This document shows, piece after piece, positions 19,319-28,273 of a DNA stretch of 64,000 nt. Origin of the DNA: an uncultured Acetatifactor sp. Its GTDB lineage: Bacteria > Bacillota > Clostridia > Lachnospirales > Lachnospiraceae. The translations under genes were made by a program, and so were the position numbers. Below the pieces are notes generated by a model, which was given only the letters and a program-made list of their open reading frames with translations, had not been told where the DNA came from and searched no databases. Position 1 is the stretch's first letter. The number at the start of each line of letters is the position of its first letter. Where the stretch lies: assembly GCA_910585015.1 (NCBI GenBank), contig CAJUCT010000013.1, forward strand, positions 26,539 through 90,538. Reading direction: 5' to 3'.

Positions 19319-20444
19319 TAGTGTCCTCCAACCTTTCTCTTTCCCAATACTTTTCTCTATCTGCCACACCCTGCACAATATATTCACCCCATCTGTCAAT
19401 AAAGAGCTTTCTGTTCTTTTTATAGCTTTCATATCCCAGTGAATTGGCAGAATATGATGAACCATGAAAATGTGTCACTTCAAATTCCGGGCAATATCGA
19501 ATTTTATAGCCTTCTCTGATTATTTTCATCATCATGTCATTATCTTCCCAATATACCGGAAGAAATGCTTCATCATACCCTCCCACGGCGTCCCACACAT
19601 CTTTCTTGATCATAACGGCTACCGGCATGATTTCCTCTACATTTTGTTCGACATCTTCCTCCACCGAAACAAAACTGTCAACATCCTCGAAGTTTCTCCC
19701 TACAACATATTTGTCCTTCATTGGTACCCATATTTTTCCTCCCAGGATACCGATTTTTTCATCCGTTTGCATTTTGCTCAACATCCGGTCAATATATCTT
19801 TTTTGATTCAGCACTACATCGTTCGCCATCAACAAAATATATTTTCCCCTTGCCAAGCCGGCAATTCTGTTCACATTGCGGAGATATTGCATATTAGTAG
19901 AGTTACGGACAACTTTCACTCCAGGGAAACACTCTTTCGCATGTATTGTTTCATCTGTAGAGCAATCATCCCCCAATATTACCTCAAACTCACACTGATT
20001 TTCATTCTCGTAAAGGGATTTCATACAGGTATATGTATAATCCCAACCATTATAAGCTGTTATCAGCACGGAAACTATGGGATGTGAAACCTCCCTGAAA
20101 TTAAGCTGTTCTTTTGTGCCGATATACGGCATTGCCAAATGGCGCATATTCATTATATTTTTTATCCCATATTCCTGCAGCTGCTTTCTGACACTGCTCT
20201 CATGCTCACATGTAATGACAACCCATATGTCGTCTTTGTGCGGATTGTCATACAAGACCTTCAACGGAAGTATCAAAGTATCTTCTTTTTTTCCTCCGTC
20301 GGGATATGCATTATCAAATATTCCTTTATACCTGATACCTACCAGGCTTAGACTTTTTGAGACTTCTTTTCCATGCTCCCCCGCCCCAAACAGGTACACA
20401 TTTTTCCCGTCATTTTCGATCAGCTTTTTCAGATATGTGATCAT
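19308..20444 (-). CDS. Rossmann-like module fused to GT2 glycosyltransferase
   Basis: A 378-aa protein. Residues 1-115 are the Rossmann-like module (NVYLFGAGEHGKEV, IFDNAYPDGGKK), here at the N-terminus. Residues about 125-370 are a GT2 domain: VSVLITAYNGWDYTY, VILGDDCSTDET, MANDVVLNQ in the metal-binding region, and YWEDNDMMMKII near the catalytic base. Its best general match is the GT2 branch found in large rhamnan and glycan transferases. AAGGAGG precedes the ATG. The start overlaps the upstream methyltransferase gene by 35 bases and the stop overlaps the next gene by 11, so translation looks tightly coupled. Confidence 0.85.
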   Translation of the reverse strand: MITYLKKLIENDGKNVYLFGAGEHGKEVSKSLSLVGIRYKGIFDNAYPDGGKKEDTLILPLKVLYDNPHKDDIWVVITCEHESSVRKQLQEYGIKNIMNMRHLAMPYIGTKEQLNFREVSHPIVSVLITAYNGWDYTYTCMKSLYENENQCEFEVILGDDCSTDETIHAKECFPGVKVVRNSTNMQYLRNVNRIAGLARGKYILLMANDVVLNQKRYIDRMLSKMQTDEKIGILGGKIWVPMKDKYVVGRNFEDVDSFVSVEEDVEQNVEEIMPVAVMIKKDVWDAVGGYDEAFLPVYWEDNDMMMKIIREGYKIRYCPEFEVTHFHGSSYSANSLGYESYKKNRKLFIDRWGEYIVQGVADREKYWERERLEDTNAG

Positions 20445-21399
20445 CAGAAAATACCTCCTTCTTGCGCCTGATATAAAATATGGCTTGATCTCCCTGCCTT
20501 TTTTTATTCAGCGCTTTGGCTTTTTCATTATATGCTCTGCGCCTTCCCAGCTGATAACCATCCTCCAGTTCACTACAACTCTTATCTGTTCTCATATAAC
20601 CTTCACTCAAATAAAACTGAGATCCTTCGGAATCATATACCACCCTGTAAATCTCCAGTCCAGCCTTCTTGCACATATACTTTATTGCCTTTTCAGAATA
20701 AATGTATAAATGTCTGGGGGCATCAATCTGATACCAATCTGTTCCATACTGTTTCCATGCCGCCTTCCCCATCACAGGAATCCTTATGATCGCCCTGCCC
20801 TCTACAGCCAATAAATTTTTAATTTTTCCCAATATTTCCAGCGGGTTTTCCATATGCTCAAACGAATGATGTAAAGTAATCAAATCATATCCGCCTACAT
20901 TTTCTGCACTGTAAATATCTCCCTGAATGAAATGAAACTTTTTACTTGTGAAATCCGGCGCAAACTTATCAATTCCATATAATCTGCTATATCCTAACTC
21001 ATTCAAACGCTCCAGCCATGCCCCGCTGCCACATCCAACATCCAGTATTTTGCTGTTTTTTCTAAGCCGCATCCCCTTTATTGGATATAAGCATTGTGCG
21101 TCTGACCAAAAAAAACTATTATCCGCTTTTTCCGGACTGACAAAATTTAAGTATGCCCAGGCTTTCAATCGCTTCCTGAATATGCCTCTATCCCTCTCAT
21201 CCGCCTTCCGTTTATAAGCATAATAGTTATTCCTGTAATACTGTCCCATATTGTCTATGCTATCAACGAGTTGCAAGGTGCCACATCGAGAACACAACAA
21301 ATAATTAAATTGTTCCCCCCTGTTCAGCATCCTTTCCTTAACCCGATATATCCTGTTGTTTTCCCTATTCCCGCAGATTGTACAGTTTCTATCAAGCAT
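20410..21399 (-). CDS. SAM-dependent methyltransferase with N-terminal zinc-binding Cys motif
   Basis: A 329-aa protein. The N-terminus carries two CxxC pairs (NCTICGN and LLCSRCGTLQ), the zinc site typical of sugar C-methyltransferase-like proteins. A class I SAM domain follows: ILDVGCGSGAWLE (motif I), LYGIDKFAP, and LITLHHSFEHMENP (post-motif region). It probably methylates a sugar nucleotide or glycan; the exact position is unknown. I chose the ATG at 21399 because GGAGG lies eight bases upstream and would fall inside the coding region of the alternative GTG at 21414. Confidence 0.8.
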   Translation of the reverse strand: MLDRNCTICGNRENNRIYRVKERMLNRGEQFNYLLCSRCGTLQLVDSIDNMGQYYRNNYYAYKRKADERDRGIFRKRLKAWAYLNFVSPEKADNSFFWSDAQCLYPIKGMRLRKNSKILDVGCGSGAWLERLNELGYSRLYGIDKFAPDFTSKKFHFIQGDIYSAENVGGYDLITLHHSFEHMENPLEILGKIKNLLAVEGRAIIRIPVMGKAAWKQYGTDWYQIDAPRHLYIYSEKAIKYMCKKAGLEIYRVVYDSEGSQFYLSEGYMRTDKSCSELEDGYQLGRRRAYNEKAKALNKKRQGDQAIFYIRRKKEVFSDDHISEKADRK

Positions 21400-21429
21400 A
21401 AATCGAGCCTCCACACTATTTTCGCCAAT

Positions 21430-22680
21430 TCATAACCTTTTGAGCAATTTCATATATTTCCCATTCTGGCGTTCCCTGCTATATATACTACAATCAAATT
21501 TTCTGTTTTCCCACTCTATAAACCTGCCGTTTTTCTGCCATAAATCATATAACCACACCAACTTCTTCTCAATCGTAGTTCTCTGATTCTCACAAAAAAA
21601 TCCCACACCCTCCCTTTTTACGAAACGGCTCAATGCGCTCTCTGCTCTACCAATATTTAAAACTACTTTGCCGCTACGCAGATAATCAAAAAGTTTTGCG
21701 CTTAAAATATACTTGTCCGACTGATTTCCCGCATCATGTATTGAAATCAAAATATCTCCCTCTGTCATCTGCCTTAATGATTCCGACACTGTCACCGGGG
21801 AACAGAATGAGATTTTGTGTTTACTTTTTTGTTCCACCATCCGCATCTCCCGGGTCAACTGCCCTACTCCGATAAACTGTAGTTCCACATCCCTGTCCTT
21901 ACAGATATTTAAAAAAGCATCTATTAAATCTTTCGGGTTTCTGAAATCACCCTTCCCAGCCGGGAAGCTAATATCACCTATATATTTGAACACCATTCGA
22001 TTATGTTCTGTGGGTTTTATTTCTATTCCATTCCATGTTTTCTCACAAAATCCATTATAGACCACCTCATATTTCCCCTTTTGCGCGGGAAACCTTTTTT
22101 GCATGTCCCTCCTAAAATCCTCAGAAAAACATACCACCTTATCGCACTTTCTGATATTCCTATGCTCAAGGATATTCGCGATGCCATGTGCATTATTCCA
22201 TAAATTCCATGGATCCCTATAATCCAGAACCACCTTTACATTCCTGTATCTCTGTTTTATCTTTCCGCAAAGCCCAAATACAGAAAAATAGGGGCCGCTT
22301 ATAATCACTGTCTGAATCTTCTTTTTCCTTATATACCCAAGAATTTCCCCTGTATTTGCCACGCGCCAGAGGTAATGCTGAAACGCCGTCTTTTCATATA
22401 TTTCATTAAATATTTGTCCGGAAATTTTTTTAGCTATTCCTGTGTTCAAAATCCCGGTGTCAAAACACGGCTTTCCCTCCAGCCAATAGCTTTCATATTT
22501 CCTTTCCATGGCATTGAGCTCCGCATTCACCTTTCCCGTCTTCTCAGCCATGACCGTAACATGAAACCCTTTTTCCGCCAAATAATTAGCCAGATAATAA
22601 ATTCTTTGGCTGCTGCCAAAACTACTTGTATAAGGCAACATAACCTTTGCTATGATCAATATATTGCCCTTTTCCCCCAT
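21430..22680 (-). CDS. GT4-like (GT-B) glycosyltransferase
   Basis: A 416-aa protein with a GT-B layout. The N-terminal domain starts ILIIAKVMLPYTSSFGSSQR, with the loop typical of acceptor-binding GT4 enzymes. A middle stretch, KVVLDYRDPWNLW, and the C-terminal donor domain (VFKYIGDISFPAGKGD, LQFIGVGQL, ILISIHDAG, AKLFDYLRSGKVVLNI) match family 4, including a Glu/Asp-containing nucleotide-sugar site. The ATG at 22680 has AGGGAGG in front; the open frame extends further upstream into the WecB gene but lacks a good start there. Sugar donor unknown. Confidence 0.8.
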   Translation of the reverse strand: MGEKGNILIIAKVMLPYTSSFGSSQRIYYLANYLAEKGFHVTVMAEKTGKVNAELNAMERKYESYWLEGKPCFDTGILNTGIAKKISGQIFNEIYEKTAFQHYLWRVANTGEILGYIRKKKIQTVIISGPYFSVFGLCGKIKQRYRNVKVVLDYRDPWNLWNNAHGIANILEHRNIRKCDKVVCFSEDFRRDMQKRFPAQKGKYEVVYNGFCEKTWNGIEIKPTEHNRMVFKYIGDISFPAGKGDFRNPKDLIDAFLNICKDRDVELQFIGVGQLTREMRMVEQKSKHKISFCSPVTVSESLRQMTEGDILISIHDAGNQSDKYILSAKLFDYLRSGKVVLNIGRAESALSRFVKREGVGFFCENQRTTIEKKLVWLYDLWQKNGRFIEWENRKFDCSIYSRERQNGKYMKLLKRL

Positions 22681-22691
22681 GCACGACCTCC

Positions 22692-23789
22692 CTAACTGCA
22701 CACATCCATTATCACCTGGACTATCTTTTCCGAGGCATGTCCATCCCCATACGGATTTATGGCACATGACATCTTCATATATTGCTCTTTGTCATTTAAT
22801 AGATCCATACAGGCTTTGTAAATATCTTCTTCACCTGTGCCCACCAGCCTCAATGTGCCAGCCCTCACGCCTTCCGGCCGCTCTGTGGTATCTCGCATTA
22901 CCAGCACCGGTTTTCCAAGGGATGGGGCCTCTTCCTGCACACCTCCGCTGTCGGTCAAAATAAGATAACTATTTGCCATAAAGTTGTGGAAATCAATAAC
23001 ATCCAACGGTTCTATCAGCCGGATCCTGTCACAGTCTCCAAGATACTTATCCGCCATTTCCCTGACTGCGGGGTTTAAATGGACCGGATAGACTACCTTA
23101 ATATCTCTTACCTGATCCACCGTCCTCCTGATAGCCCGGAACATATTCGCCATGGGACTTCCCAAATTCTCCCTCCGATGCGCTGTCACCAACACCAGTC
23201 TGCTTCCATCAGCCCATTTCAGATGGTCATGTTGATAGTCCGGGTCTACCGTTGTCCTAAGCGCATCAATCACCGTATTCCCCGTCACAAAAATCCTATC
23301 CTCGTTCTTATTCTCTCTGATAAGATTCTGTCTCGTGTCTTCAGTGGGCGCAAACAGTAATTGTGAGACACTGTCTATTGACTGTCTGTTGTATTCTTCC
23401 GGAAATGGCGAAGCCACATTATATGTGCGCAGCCCGGCTTCCACATGTCCCACAGGTATATGCAAATAAAAAGAAGCCAATGCAGCTGCGTAAGCTGTCG
23501 TGGTATCCCCATGTACCAGTACCAGATCCGGGTTTTCCCGCTCCAGTACCGCCTTCATCCTTTCCAATACCAATATGGTAATATCAAATAAAGTCTGTTG
23601 GGACTTCATTACTTCCAGATTATATTGCGGAACCACCTCAAATACATTTAAAACCTGCTGAAGCATTTCTTTATGCTGCCCGGAAACACATACTACCGTC
23701 TGTATATCTTCATGTTTCCGCAATTCCTTGACAACCGGACACATTTTGATAGCTTCCGGTCTGGTTCCAAATACAATCATTACTTTCAT
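22692..23789 (-). CDS. wecB: UDP-N-acetylglucosamine 2-epimerase, non-hydrolysing
   Basis: A 365-aa protein with the full signature of non-hydrolysing UDP-GlcNAc 2-epimerases: VFGTRPEAIKM at the N-terminus, CVSGQHKEML, LVHGDTTTA, HVEAGLRT, FPEEYNRQ, TAHRRENLG and LTDSGGVQEEAP. It interconverts UDP-GlcNAc and UDP-ManNAc. Together with the dehydrogenase at 24306-25529 it should supply UDP-N-acetylmannosaminuronic acid. I set the start at the ATG 23789, at the canonical N-terminus; the longer frame adds 16 residues that no family member needs. Confidence 0.95.
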   Translation of the reverse strand: MKVMIVFGTRPEAIKMCPVVKELRKHEDIQTVVCVSGQHKEMLQQVLNVFEVVPQYNLEVMKSQQTLFDITILVLERMKAVLERENPDLVLVHGDTTTAYAAALASFYLHIPVGHVEAGLRTYNVASPFPEEYNRQSIDSVSQLLFAPTEDTRQNLIRENKNEDRIFVTGNTVIDALRTTVDPDYQHDHLKWADGSRLVLVTAHRRENLGSPMANMFRAIRRTVDQVRDIKVVYPVHLNPAVREMADKYLGDCDRIRLIEPLDVIDFHNFMANSYLILTDSGGVQEEAPSLGKPVLVMRDTTERPEGVRAGTLRLVGTGEEDIYKACMDLLNDKEQYMKMSCAINPYGDGHASEKIVQVIMDVCS

Positions 23790-23794
23790 TATCC

Positions 23795-24283
23795 TTACAC
23801 CTCGTATACCATATCCTCTAAGGAAATTATAGGACAATTCACTTTGTCTGCTAATTCCTCTGCAATCTCATCGAAGAAGAACACTGCGGTTACCACGATT
23901 GCATCAACCTCCGGCAAATCATCAGATAAATTCATAACCTCCACAGATGAGTAAATATTATCGGCATTTTTATCTATGCCATACTGCACTTTGACATCCG
24001 AAGCTTGTAATTCTCTGACAAGGCTTTCCCCCAAATAACTCATTCCGTATATGGCAATGTTTTTATAGCCCCGCTTTTCAAAATATTGAACCAGACTCCT
24101 GCCATCCTGCCTCACCTTAAGCCACTCATCGTAAACCTTCACCATTGCCAAATGCTTATCCGCAAGCTGCTGTTTCTTACTAATCGTCTTATTCTGCTCT
24201 TTTCCCACCGTTGCGGCACTCACCGCCACGCCTGCCGCTGCTCCTGCTGCCATTGACAAAATAGATAAAATACTCTTTTTCAT
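23795..24283 (-). CDS. small membrane-anchored Rossmann-like protein
   Basis: A 162-aa protein. Residues 4-27 form a single Ala-rich hydrophobic segment after a KK start (SILSILSMAAGAAAGVAVSA). A charged linker follows, then a Rossmann-like domain from about residue 70 (NIAIYGMSYLGESL, YGIDKNADNIYS, AIVVTAVFFFDEI). It is a stand-alone version of the module fused to many enzymes in this locus and the only visible membrane anchor of the island. It sits between wecB and wecC. A membrane docking or sensing role is possible but unproven. Confidence 0.65.
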   Translation of the reverse strand: MKKSILSILSMAAGAAAGVAVSAATVGKEQNKTISKKQQLADKHLAMVKVYDEWLKVRQDGRSLVQYFEKRGYKNIAIYGMSYLGESLVRELQASDVKVQYGIDKNADNIYSSVEVMNLSDDLPEVDAIVVTAVFFFDEIAEELADKVNCPIISLEDMVYEV

Positions 24284-24305
24284 AATAATCCTCCCTAGTT
24301 AAACA

Positions 24306-25529
24306 TTATAATTTGTATACATTTGCAAGTTGGCACACATTTCTGGTGTCTAATACGGTTTTATCGCTTAAACTCTCCATATTCTCAATAATCTGTCTAT
24401 GCCCCACCATGATGACCACCAAATCAACCGCCTGCAGAAATTCGTCAAAGTCTTGATACTGGCTCTCCACAATATTTTCATGAACAAACGGATCATAAAC
24501 TTTAATACCGCGCGCCAGATGCTTCCTCATGCACTCTAACAGCTGTAATGTGGGGCTTTCCCGTATATCATCCACATTCTCCTTATAAGTCAGGCCATAC
24601 AGCCCAACCCTTGACACATCCGTTATTCCCTTCATTTCCATGATTTCAGATATCCGCTCCAATACAAATTCAGGCATGGAATCGTTAATCTTCCTGGCCG
24701 CAAGAATGATGTTAGCCAGGCCCGGATAGTCTCCTACCAGAAACCATGGATCAACGGATATGCAGTGGCCTCCCACTCCCGGTCCCGGAGTCAGTATATT
24801 TACCCTGGGATGCATATTGGCAATATTGATTATCTCATAGACATTCATATTGTCGCTCCTGCATATCTTGGCCAGTTCATTGGCAAACGCTATGTTGATA
24901 TCTCGATAAGTGTTCTCCACCACCTTTGTCATTTCTGCTGTTTTGATATCCGTTACCGCTATTTCGCCTTTGCAAAAAGTTTTATACAGCGCTTTTACTT
25001 TATTTCCAACCTCAACATCATCTGCCCCGATTGTTCTGTTATTGTTTTCCAGTTCTTTTATCATACTTCCCGGGATGATGCGCTCCGGCGCGTGTACCAG
25101 ATGTAAATCTTCCCCGCATCTCAGTCCTTTTTCCGCAATCAGCGGACGAACGAATTTATTTATTGTTCCGGGTGATACCGTAGACTCTATCACTATAACC
25201 GCACCCTTACCACATACTTCCAACACTTCTTTAACGGCACTTATAACATAGGAGGCATTCACCTTTTTGTCTCGCTTTATATAGGGAGTCGGCACTGCGA
25301 CAATGTATATGTCTGCTTTCTGATATTCTGTTGTAAACTTTATCTGATTATTCACCGCCTGTTGAAAAAGCCCTTGCAGCCCTTCCTCATCAAAGCTGAC
25401 AATCCCGCCATTCAATTTTTCCACTACGGCTAAATTTTTATCCGTCCCAATAACAGTTGTTCCATGAGCTGCCAGGATCAGAGCTGTAGGAAGCCCTATG
25501 TAGCCTAGACCGATTACATTGACCTTCAT
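24306..25529 (-). CDS. wecC: UDP-N-acetyl-D-mannosamine dehydrogenase
   Basis: A 407-aa nucleotide-sugar 6-dehydrogenase. The NAD-binding start is VIGLGYIGLPTALILA, followed by VAVPTPY, VIESTVSPGT, and the catalytic-Cys segment PGPGVGGHCISVDPWF. The C-terminal domain holds GLTYKENVDDIRESP. The HCISVDPWF spelling and the WecB neighbour favour UDP-ManNAc as substrate, giving UDP-ManNAcA, rather than UDP-glucose. Family assignment is secure; the substrate is inferred from motif and neighbour. Confidence 0.92.
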   Translation of the reverse strand: MKVNVIGLGYIGLPTALILAAHGTTVIGTDKNLAVVEKLNGGIVSFDEEGLQGLFQQAVNNQIKFTTEYQKADIYIVAVPTPYIKRDKKVNASYVISAVKEVLEVCGKGAVIVIESTVSPGTINKFVRPLIAEKGLRCGEDLHLVHAPERIIPGSMIKELENNNRTIGADDVEVGNKVKALYKTFCKGEIAVTDIKTAEMTKVVENTYRDINIAFANELAKICRSDNMNVYEIINIANMHPRVNILTPGPGVGGHCISVDPWFLVGDYPGLANIILAARKINDSMPEFVLERISEIMEMKGITDVSRVGLYGLTYKENVDDIRESPTLQLLECMRKHLARGIKVYDPFVHENIVESQYQDFDEFLQAVDLVVIMVGHRQIIENMESLSDKTVLDTRNVCQLANVYKL

Positions 25530-25592
25530 TAATTCATCTCCATTTTTGATATTATAAAATTTCTCAGACTATATTCTATACAAAGCATTCTT

Positions 25593-26816
25593 CTAATTTA
25601 CATAGCTACATTCCAGCGCCCTCTTTGCCGCCTTATAATATTCAATCATCCATTCCATATATTCTGTAAATGTTACCATCCTCGCTCCGTCCACCAAATA
25701 CATTTGAAGCAAAGATCCATCATTTACAAATTCAAGGTTCAATATTTGCGCTGTACTGGGATATATTGGAGCTTCATTAATGTCAAAGTACTTTTTCAAA
25801 TCCAAAGCGTCAATTTCCTGTCTTTGTTCTGGTTCCCCTAAACTTTTTAACAAACGCGTCAAATACACCTTCAGCACATCCTCGCCAAAATGCCCGCGAT
25901 CGTAAAACAATCTCTTTTTGTTATAATTCTCCTCAATATAATCTGTTATCTTGACTTCCGACAATCTATCTTGAAAGTATCCCCTCTTCAAGGTTTGCTG
26001 ATGATTATTAATGACTTCCTCTCTAGAGAAAAAATTATCATCTGATATATATTTTATAATTTCAGCTGTGGTTTTCCCCTCATCAATATATTTTTCAATT
26101 ACATAATCCCTCTCAACATAAGCCGGTATTTTAATATTTTTATGTGTGACATAATATTTGGCAATTGCACTTTCTTTTCCTCTATCCTGCGGCCAATAGC
26201 TTTCCAGCATTGGTAGAGAAAAAGATATAATACGACATTTCTTCGGCAAACACTCCTCAAAATATTCAAAATCTTTGATCCTGCTAGATGTAACAACAGA
26301 GGGCTTCAAAAGAATATCCGCCTGCCTCAAAATATCAACGCATTCCCTTACCTTAAAATAATCAAACATATCACCGCTGACACATACTTCTCTCTCATTA
26401 AAAAACCAAACCGCATACCTTTCACTGACAGAAAGGTTTCCGAAAGCCTGACGTATCCGATCTAAGTGACATTGCCCAATAACCGCCATAATTATTTTAT
26501 GGCCGCTTTCCGCGTCATATCGTTTGATAAACTTATCATGGCAAAGATAATTTACTCCTTCCTCCCATCCCTCAAATGATAGTCTATTCGTTATTTCCTG
26601 GTGGTAAATACTACAAATAATTACAAAATCAGTCTCCTTCTTCAATTCTGCGCGCTCAATACCGTCTAACCCTTCAATCGGATTTATTATCTTATCACTG
26701 CTGGTACATAACTTTAAATCCAATTTTAGTCGATTAGTTTGGTAAAAATTTGTTCCCGTGTTGCCAGTACCATATATAATGAGCCTTTTACCCTTAATTC
26801 GTTCCATCAATCCCAT
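25593..26816 (-). CDS. Rossmann-like module fused to a WcbI-like polysaccharide biosynthesis domain
   Basis: A 407-aa protein. Residues 1-95 are the Rossmann-like module (LIIYGTGNTGTNFYQ). From about residue 110 a second domain starts MAVIGQCHLDRIRQAF and continues with a long acidic helical C-terminus; it resembles WcbI-type proteins of capsule loci (GQC near a nucleotide- or acyl-binding strand), a loose match. WcbI proteins have an SGNH-like fold and are implicated in capsule acyl modification. Start ATG at 26816 with AAGGAG nine bases upstream. Lies between wecC and the acyl-carrier module. Confidence 0.55.
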   Translation of the reverse strand: MGLMERIKGKRLIIYGTGNTGTNFYQTNRLKLDLKLCTSSDKIINPIEGLDGIERAELKKETDFVIICSIYHQEITNRLSFEGWEEGVNYLCHDKFIKRYDAESGHKIIMAVIGQCHLDRIRQAFGNLSVSERYAVWFFNEREVCVSGDMFDYFKVRECVDILRQADILLKPSVVTSSRIKDFEYFEECLPKKCRIISFSLPMLESYWPQDRGKESAIAKYYVTHKNIKIPAYVERDYVIEKYIDEGKTTAEIIKYISDDNFFSREEVINNHQQTLKRGYFQDRLSEVKITDYIEENYNKKRLFYDRGHFGEDVLKVYLTRLLKSLGEPEQRQEIDALDLKKYFDINEAPIYPSTAQILNLEFVNDGSLLQMYLVDGARMVTFTEYMEWMIEYYKAAKRALECSYVN

Positions 26817-26845
26817 GACTATACACTCCTTAGCACAGATGTTAT

Positions 26846-27583
26846 TTACATCCTATCCCCACCCGTTAAATTCAGATTAATCCCATTAATATAGCCTGCC
26901 CCCTCACCCATTAAAAACATTATTCCGTCTGCAACTTCCTCAACCCGTATATTTCTTTTCATTGCCGATTCTTTCGCAGTAATTTCCACTATCCGGTTGT
27001 CAATATTGGATAGCAGATCCGTTTCCATCATGTTTGGTGAAATTGCATTAATATTAATTCCTTTCCCGGAATATTCACAAGCAGCACTCTTAATCAATGC
27101 AATCAACGCATATTTGGTCAGGACATAATGACACATATATTTAGGCGGGACACCTTCGGTACAGGCAGAGGCTACCGCAAGAATTTTCCCAAAATGATTC
27201 TTTTCCATAGATGGCAAAAACACTTTTAAAAGCTGTGCCAATGAATTGATTTGTAGTTTTAGTTCCTTCTCTGCAATTTCCCACCTAAACTCTTTTATTC
27301 TCATATATTCTAATTTTGATGCCGGAGTATGCAATATATGTGTAGGTTTATATTTTAATTCCTGAAGCTTACTAATCCATTGAGCAACCGCTGTCTCATC
27401 AGTTAAATCGCATTGGAACAAAACCAGCTTTACATAGTTGAATTCAGCCTTCAGCTTCTCAACTTCCTCTAATCTGCTATAGTATTGACCAATTACATAT
27501 ACCTCTTCCTGCTGCTTTTCCAATCTTTTCAATACTTCCCGGCCAATAGAAGAACTTATTCCTGTTATGATCCAAGTTTTCAT
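26846..27583 (-). CDS. short-chain dehydrogenase/reductase
   Basis: A 245-aa SDR. The dinucleotide-binding start is WIITGISSSIGREVL, with a Ser in AVASACTEG and the catalytic Tyr-x3-Lys in CHYVLTKYALIAL. The C-terminus IMFLMGEGAGYINGINLNLTGG is typical of FabG-like SDRs. Next to a MaoC-like hydratase and an acyl carrier protein, it may reduce a 3-oxoacyl-ACP. Alternatively it could be a sugar dehydrogenase of the PtmA type used in Campylobacter legionaminic-acid pathways. The ATG overlaps the MaoC gene stop by four bases. Confidence 0.8.
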   Translation of the reverse strand: MKTWIITGISSSIGREVLKRLEKQQEEVYVIGQYYSRLEEVEKLKAEFNYVKLVLFQCDLTDETAVAQWISKLQELKYKPTHILHTPASKLEYMRIKEFRWEIAEKELKLQINSLAQLLKVFLPSMEKNHFGKILAVASACTEGVPPKYMCHYVLTKYALIALIKSAACEYSGKGININAISPNMMETDLLSNIDNRIVEITAKESAMKRNIRVEEVADGIMFLMGEGAGYINGINLNLTGGDRM

Positions 27584-28011
27584 GCAGTTCCCTCTCCAGT
27601 AAACCCTACTGTCAGTATTGCCCTTGATATTTTCTTACCCTGTTGATTTGCTATGTATGCTTTTATTGTTATCCGGGAAAACAGTGAATTAACATCAGAA
27701 ACTCGCCCAAAAACAGTCAGCTTGTCCCCTATATAGCAAGGCGATGGCCATGATACATCACATTTTTCAAATAAAGCGTATTTTCCCGGCAAATACATTC
27801 CTACCAGCGTGGAGTAAAACGAGGCTGTCAGCATTCCGTAAACAATCCTGTCTTTCATTCCGCCATACTTTTGCGCATAATCTATATCAACATGCATAGG
27901 ATTAATATCCCCTGTCAGTTCTCCAAATCCATTCATCATTTCTTCTGTTATAATAACCTCAAACTGTTCCTCTAAACCAACACTGACATCCTGAAATTTA
28001 TATTCATTCAT
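27580..28011 (-). CDS. MaoC-like (R)-specific acyl dehydratase
   Basis: A 143-aa hot-dog-fold protein. GELTGDINPMHVDIDYA contains the Asp/His hydratase pair, and VYGMLTASFYSTLVG is the following hot-dog helix of MaoC/PhaJ-type enzymes. These hydrate or dehydrate 3-hydroxyacyl thioesters. The adjacent SDR, ACP and FkbH genes suggest the substrate is ACP-bound and that the product ends on a sugar. I chose the ATG at 28011; the longer frame starts with TTG inside the ACP gene and lacks a good Shine-Dalgarno. Confidence 0.8.
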   Translation of the reverse strand: MNEYKFQDVSVGLEEQFEVIITEEMMNGFGELTGDINPMHVDIDYAQKYGGMKDRIVYGMLTASFYSTLVGMYLPGKYALFEKCDVSWPSPCYIGDKLTVFGRVSDVNSLFSRITIKAYIANQQGKKISRAILTVGFTGEGTA

Positions 28012-28030
28012 AATGTATGCCCCATATCTA

Positions 28031-28261
28031 TTATATCTTGTTTTCAATCAGTCGAATAAACTCACCAACATTACTTGTCTTTAGAACTTCCTCGGTTGTA
28101 AATTTAATTGAGAAGACTTTTTCTATCTCAAGAATTAAGTCAATATGCATCAATGAATCCCAATCCTCTATATCATCCGCCGTCATCTCATCAAACAAAA
28201 GAATACTGTCATCATCAAAAATACGTCTGAAAATATCCTGTAAATTTTCTTTAACATCCAT
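28031..28261 (-). CDS. acyl carrier protein
   Basis: A 76-aa acidic carrier protein. The phosphopantetheine serine lies in DWDSLMHIDLIL, followed by the usual helix and an IKFTTEEVL segment. Three ATG codons in a row (28267, 28264, 28261) follow GAGGAG; I use the last, which has the best spacing, and any of them is possible. It is a dedicated copy inside the glycan operon, between MaoC and FkbH genes, so it likely serves glycan acylation rather than bulk lipid synthesis. Confidence 0.9.
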   Translation of the reverse strand: MDVKENLQDIFRRIFDDDSILLFDEMTADDIEDWDSLMHIDLILEIEKVFSIKFTTEEVLKTSNVGEFIRLIENKI

Positions 28262-28273
28262 CATCATTTCTCC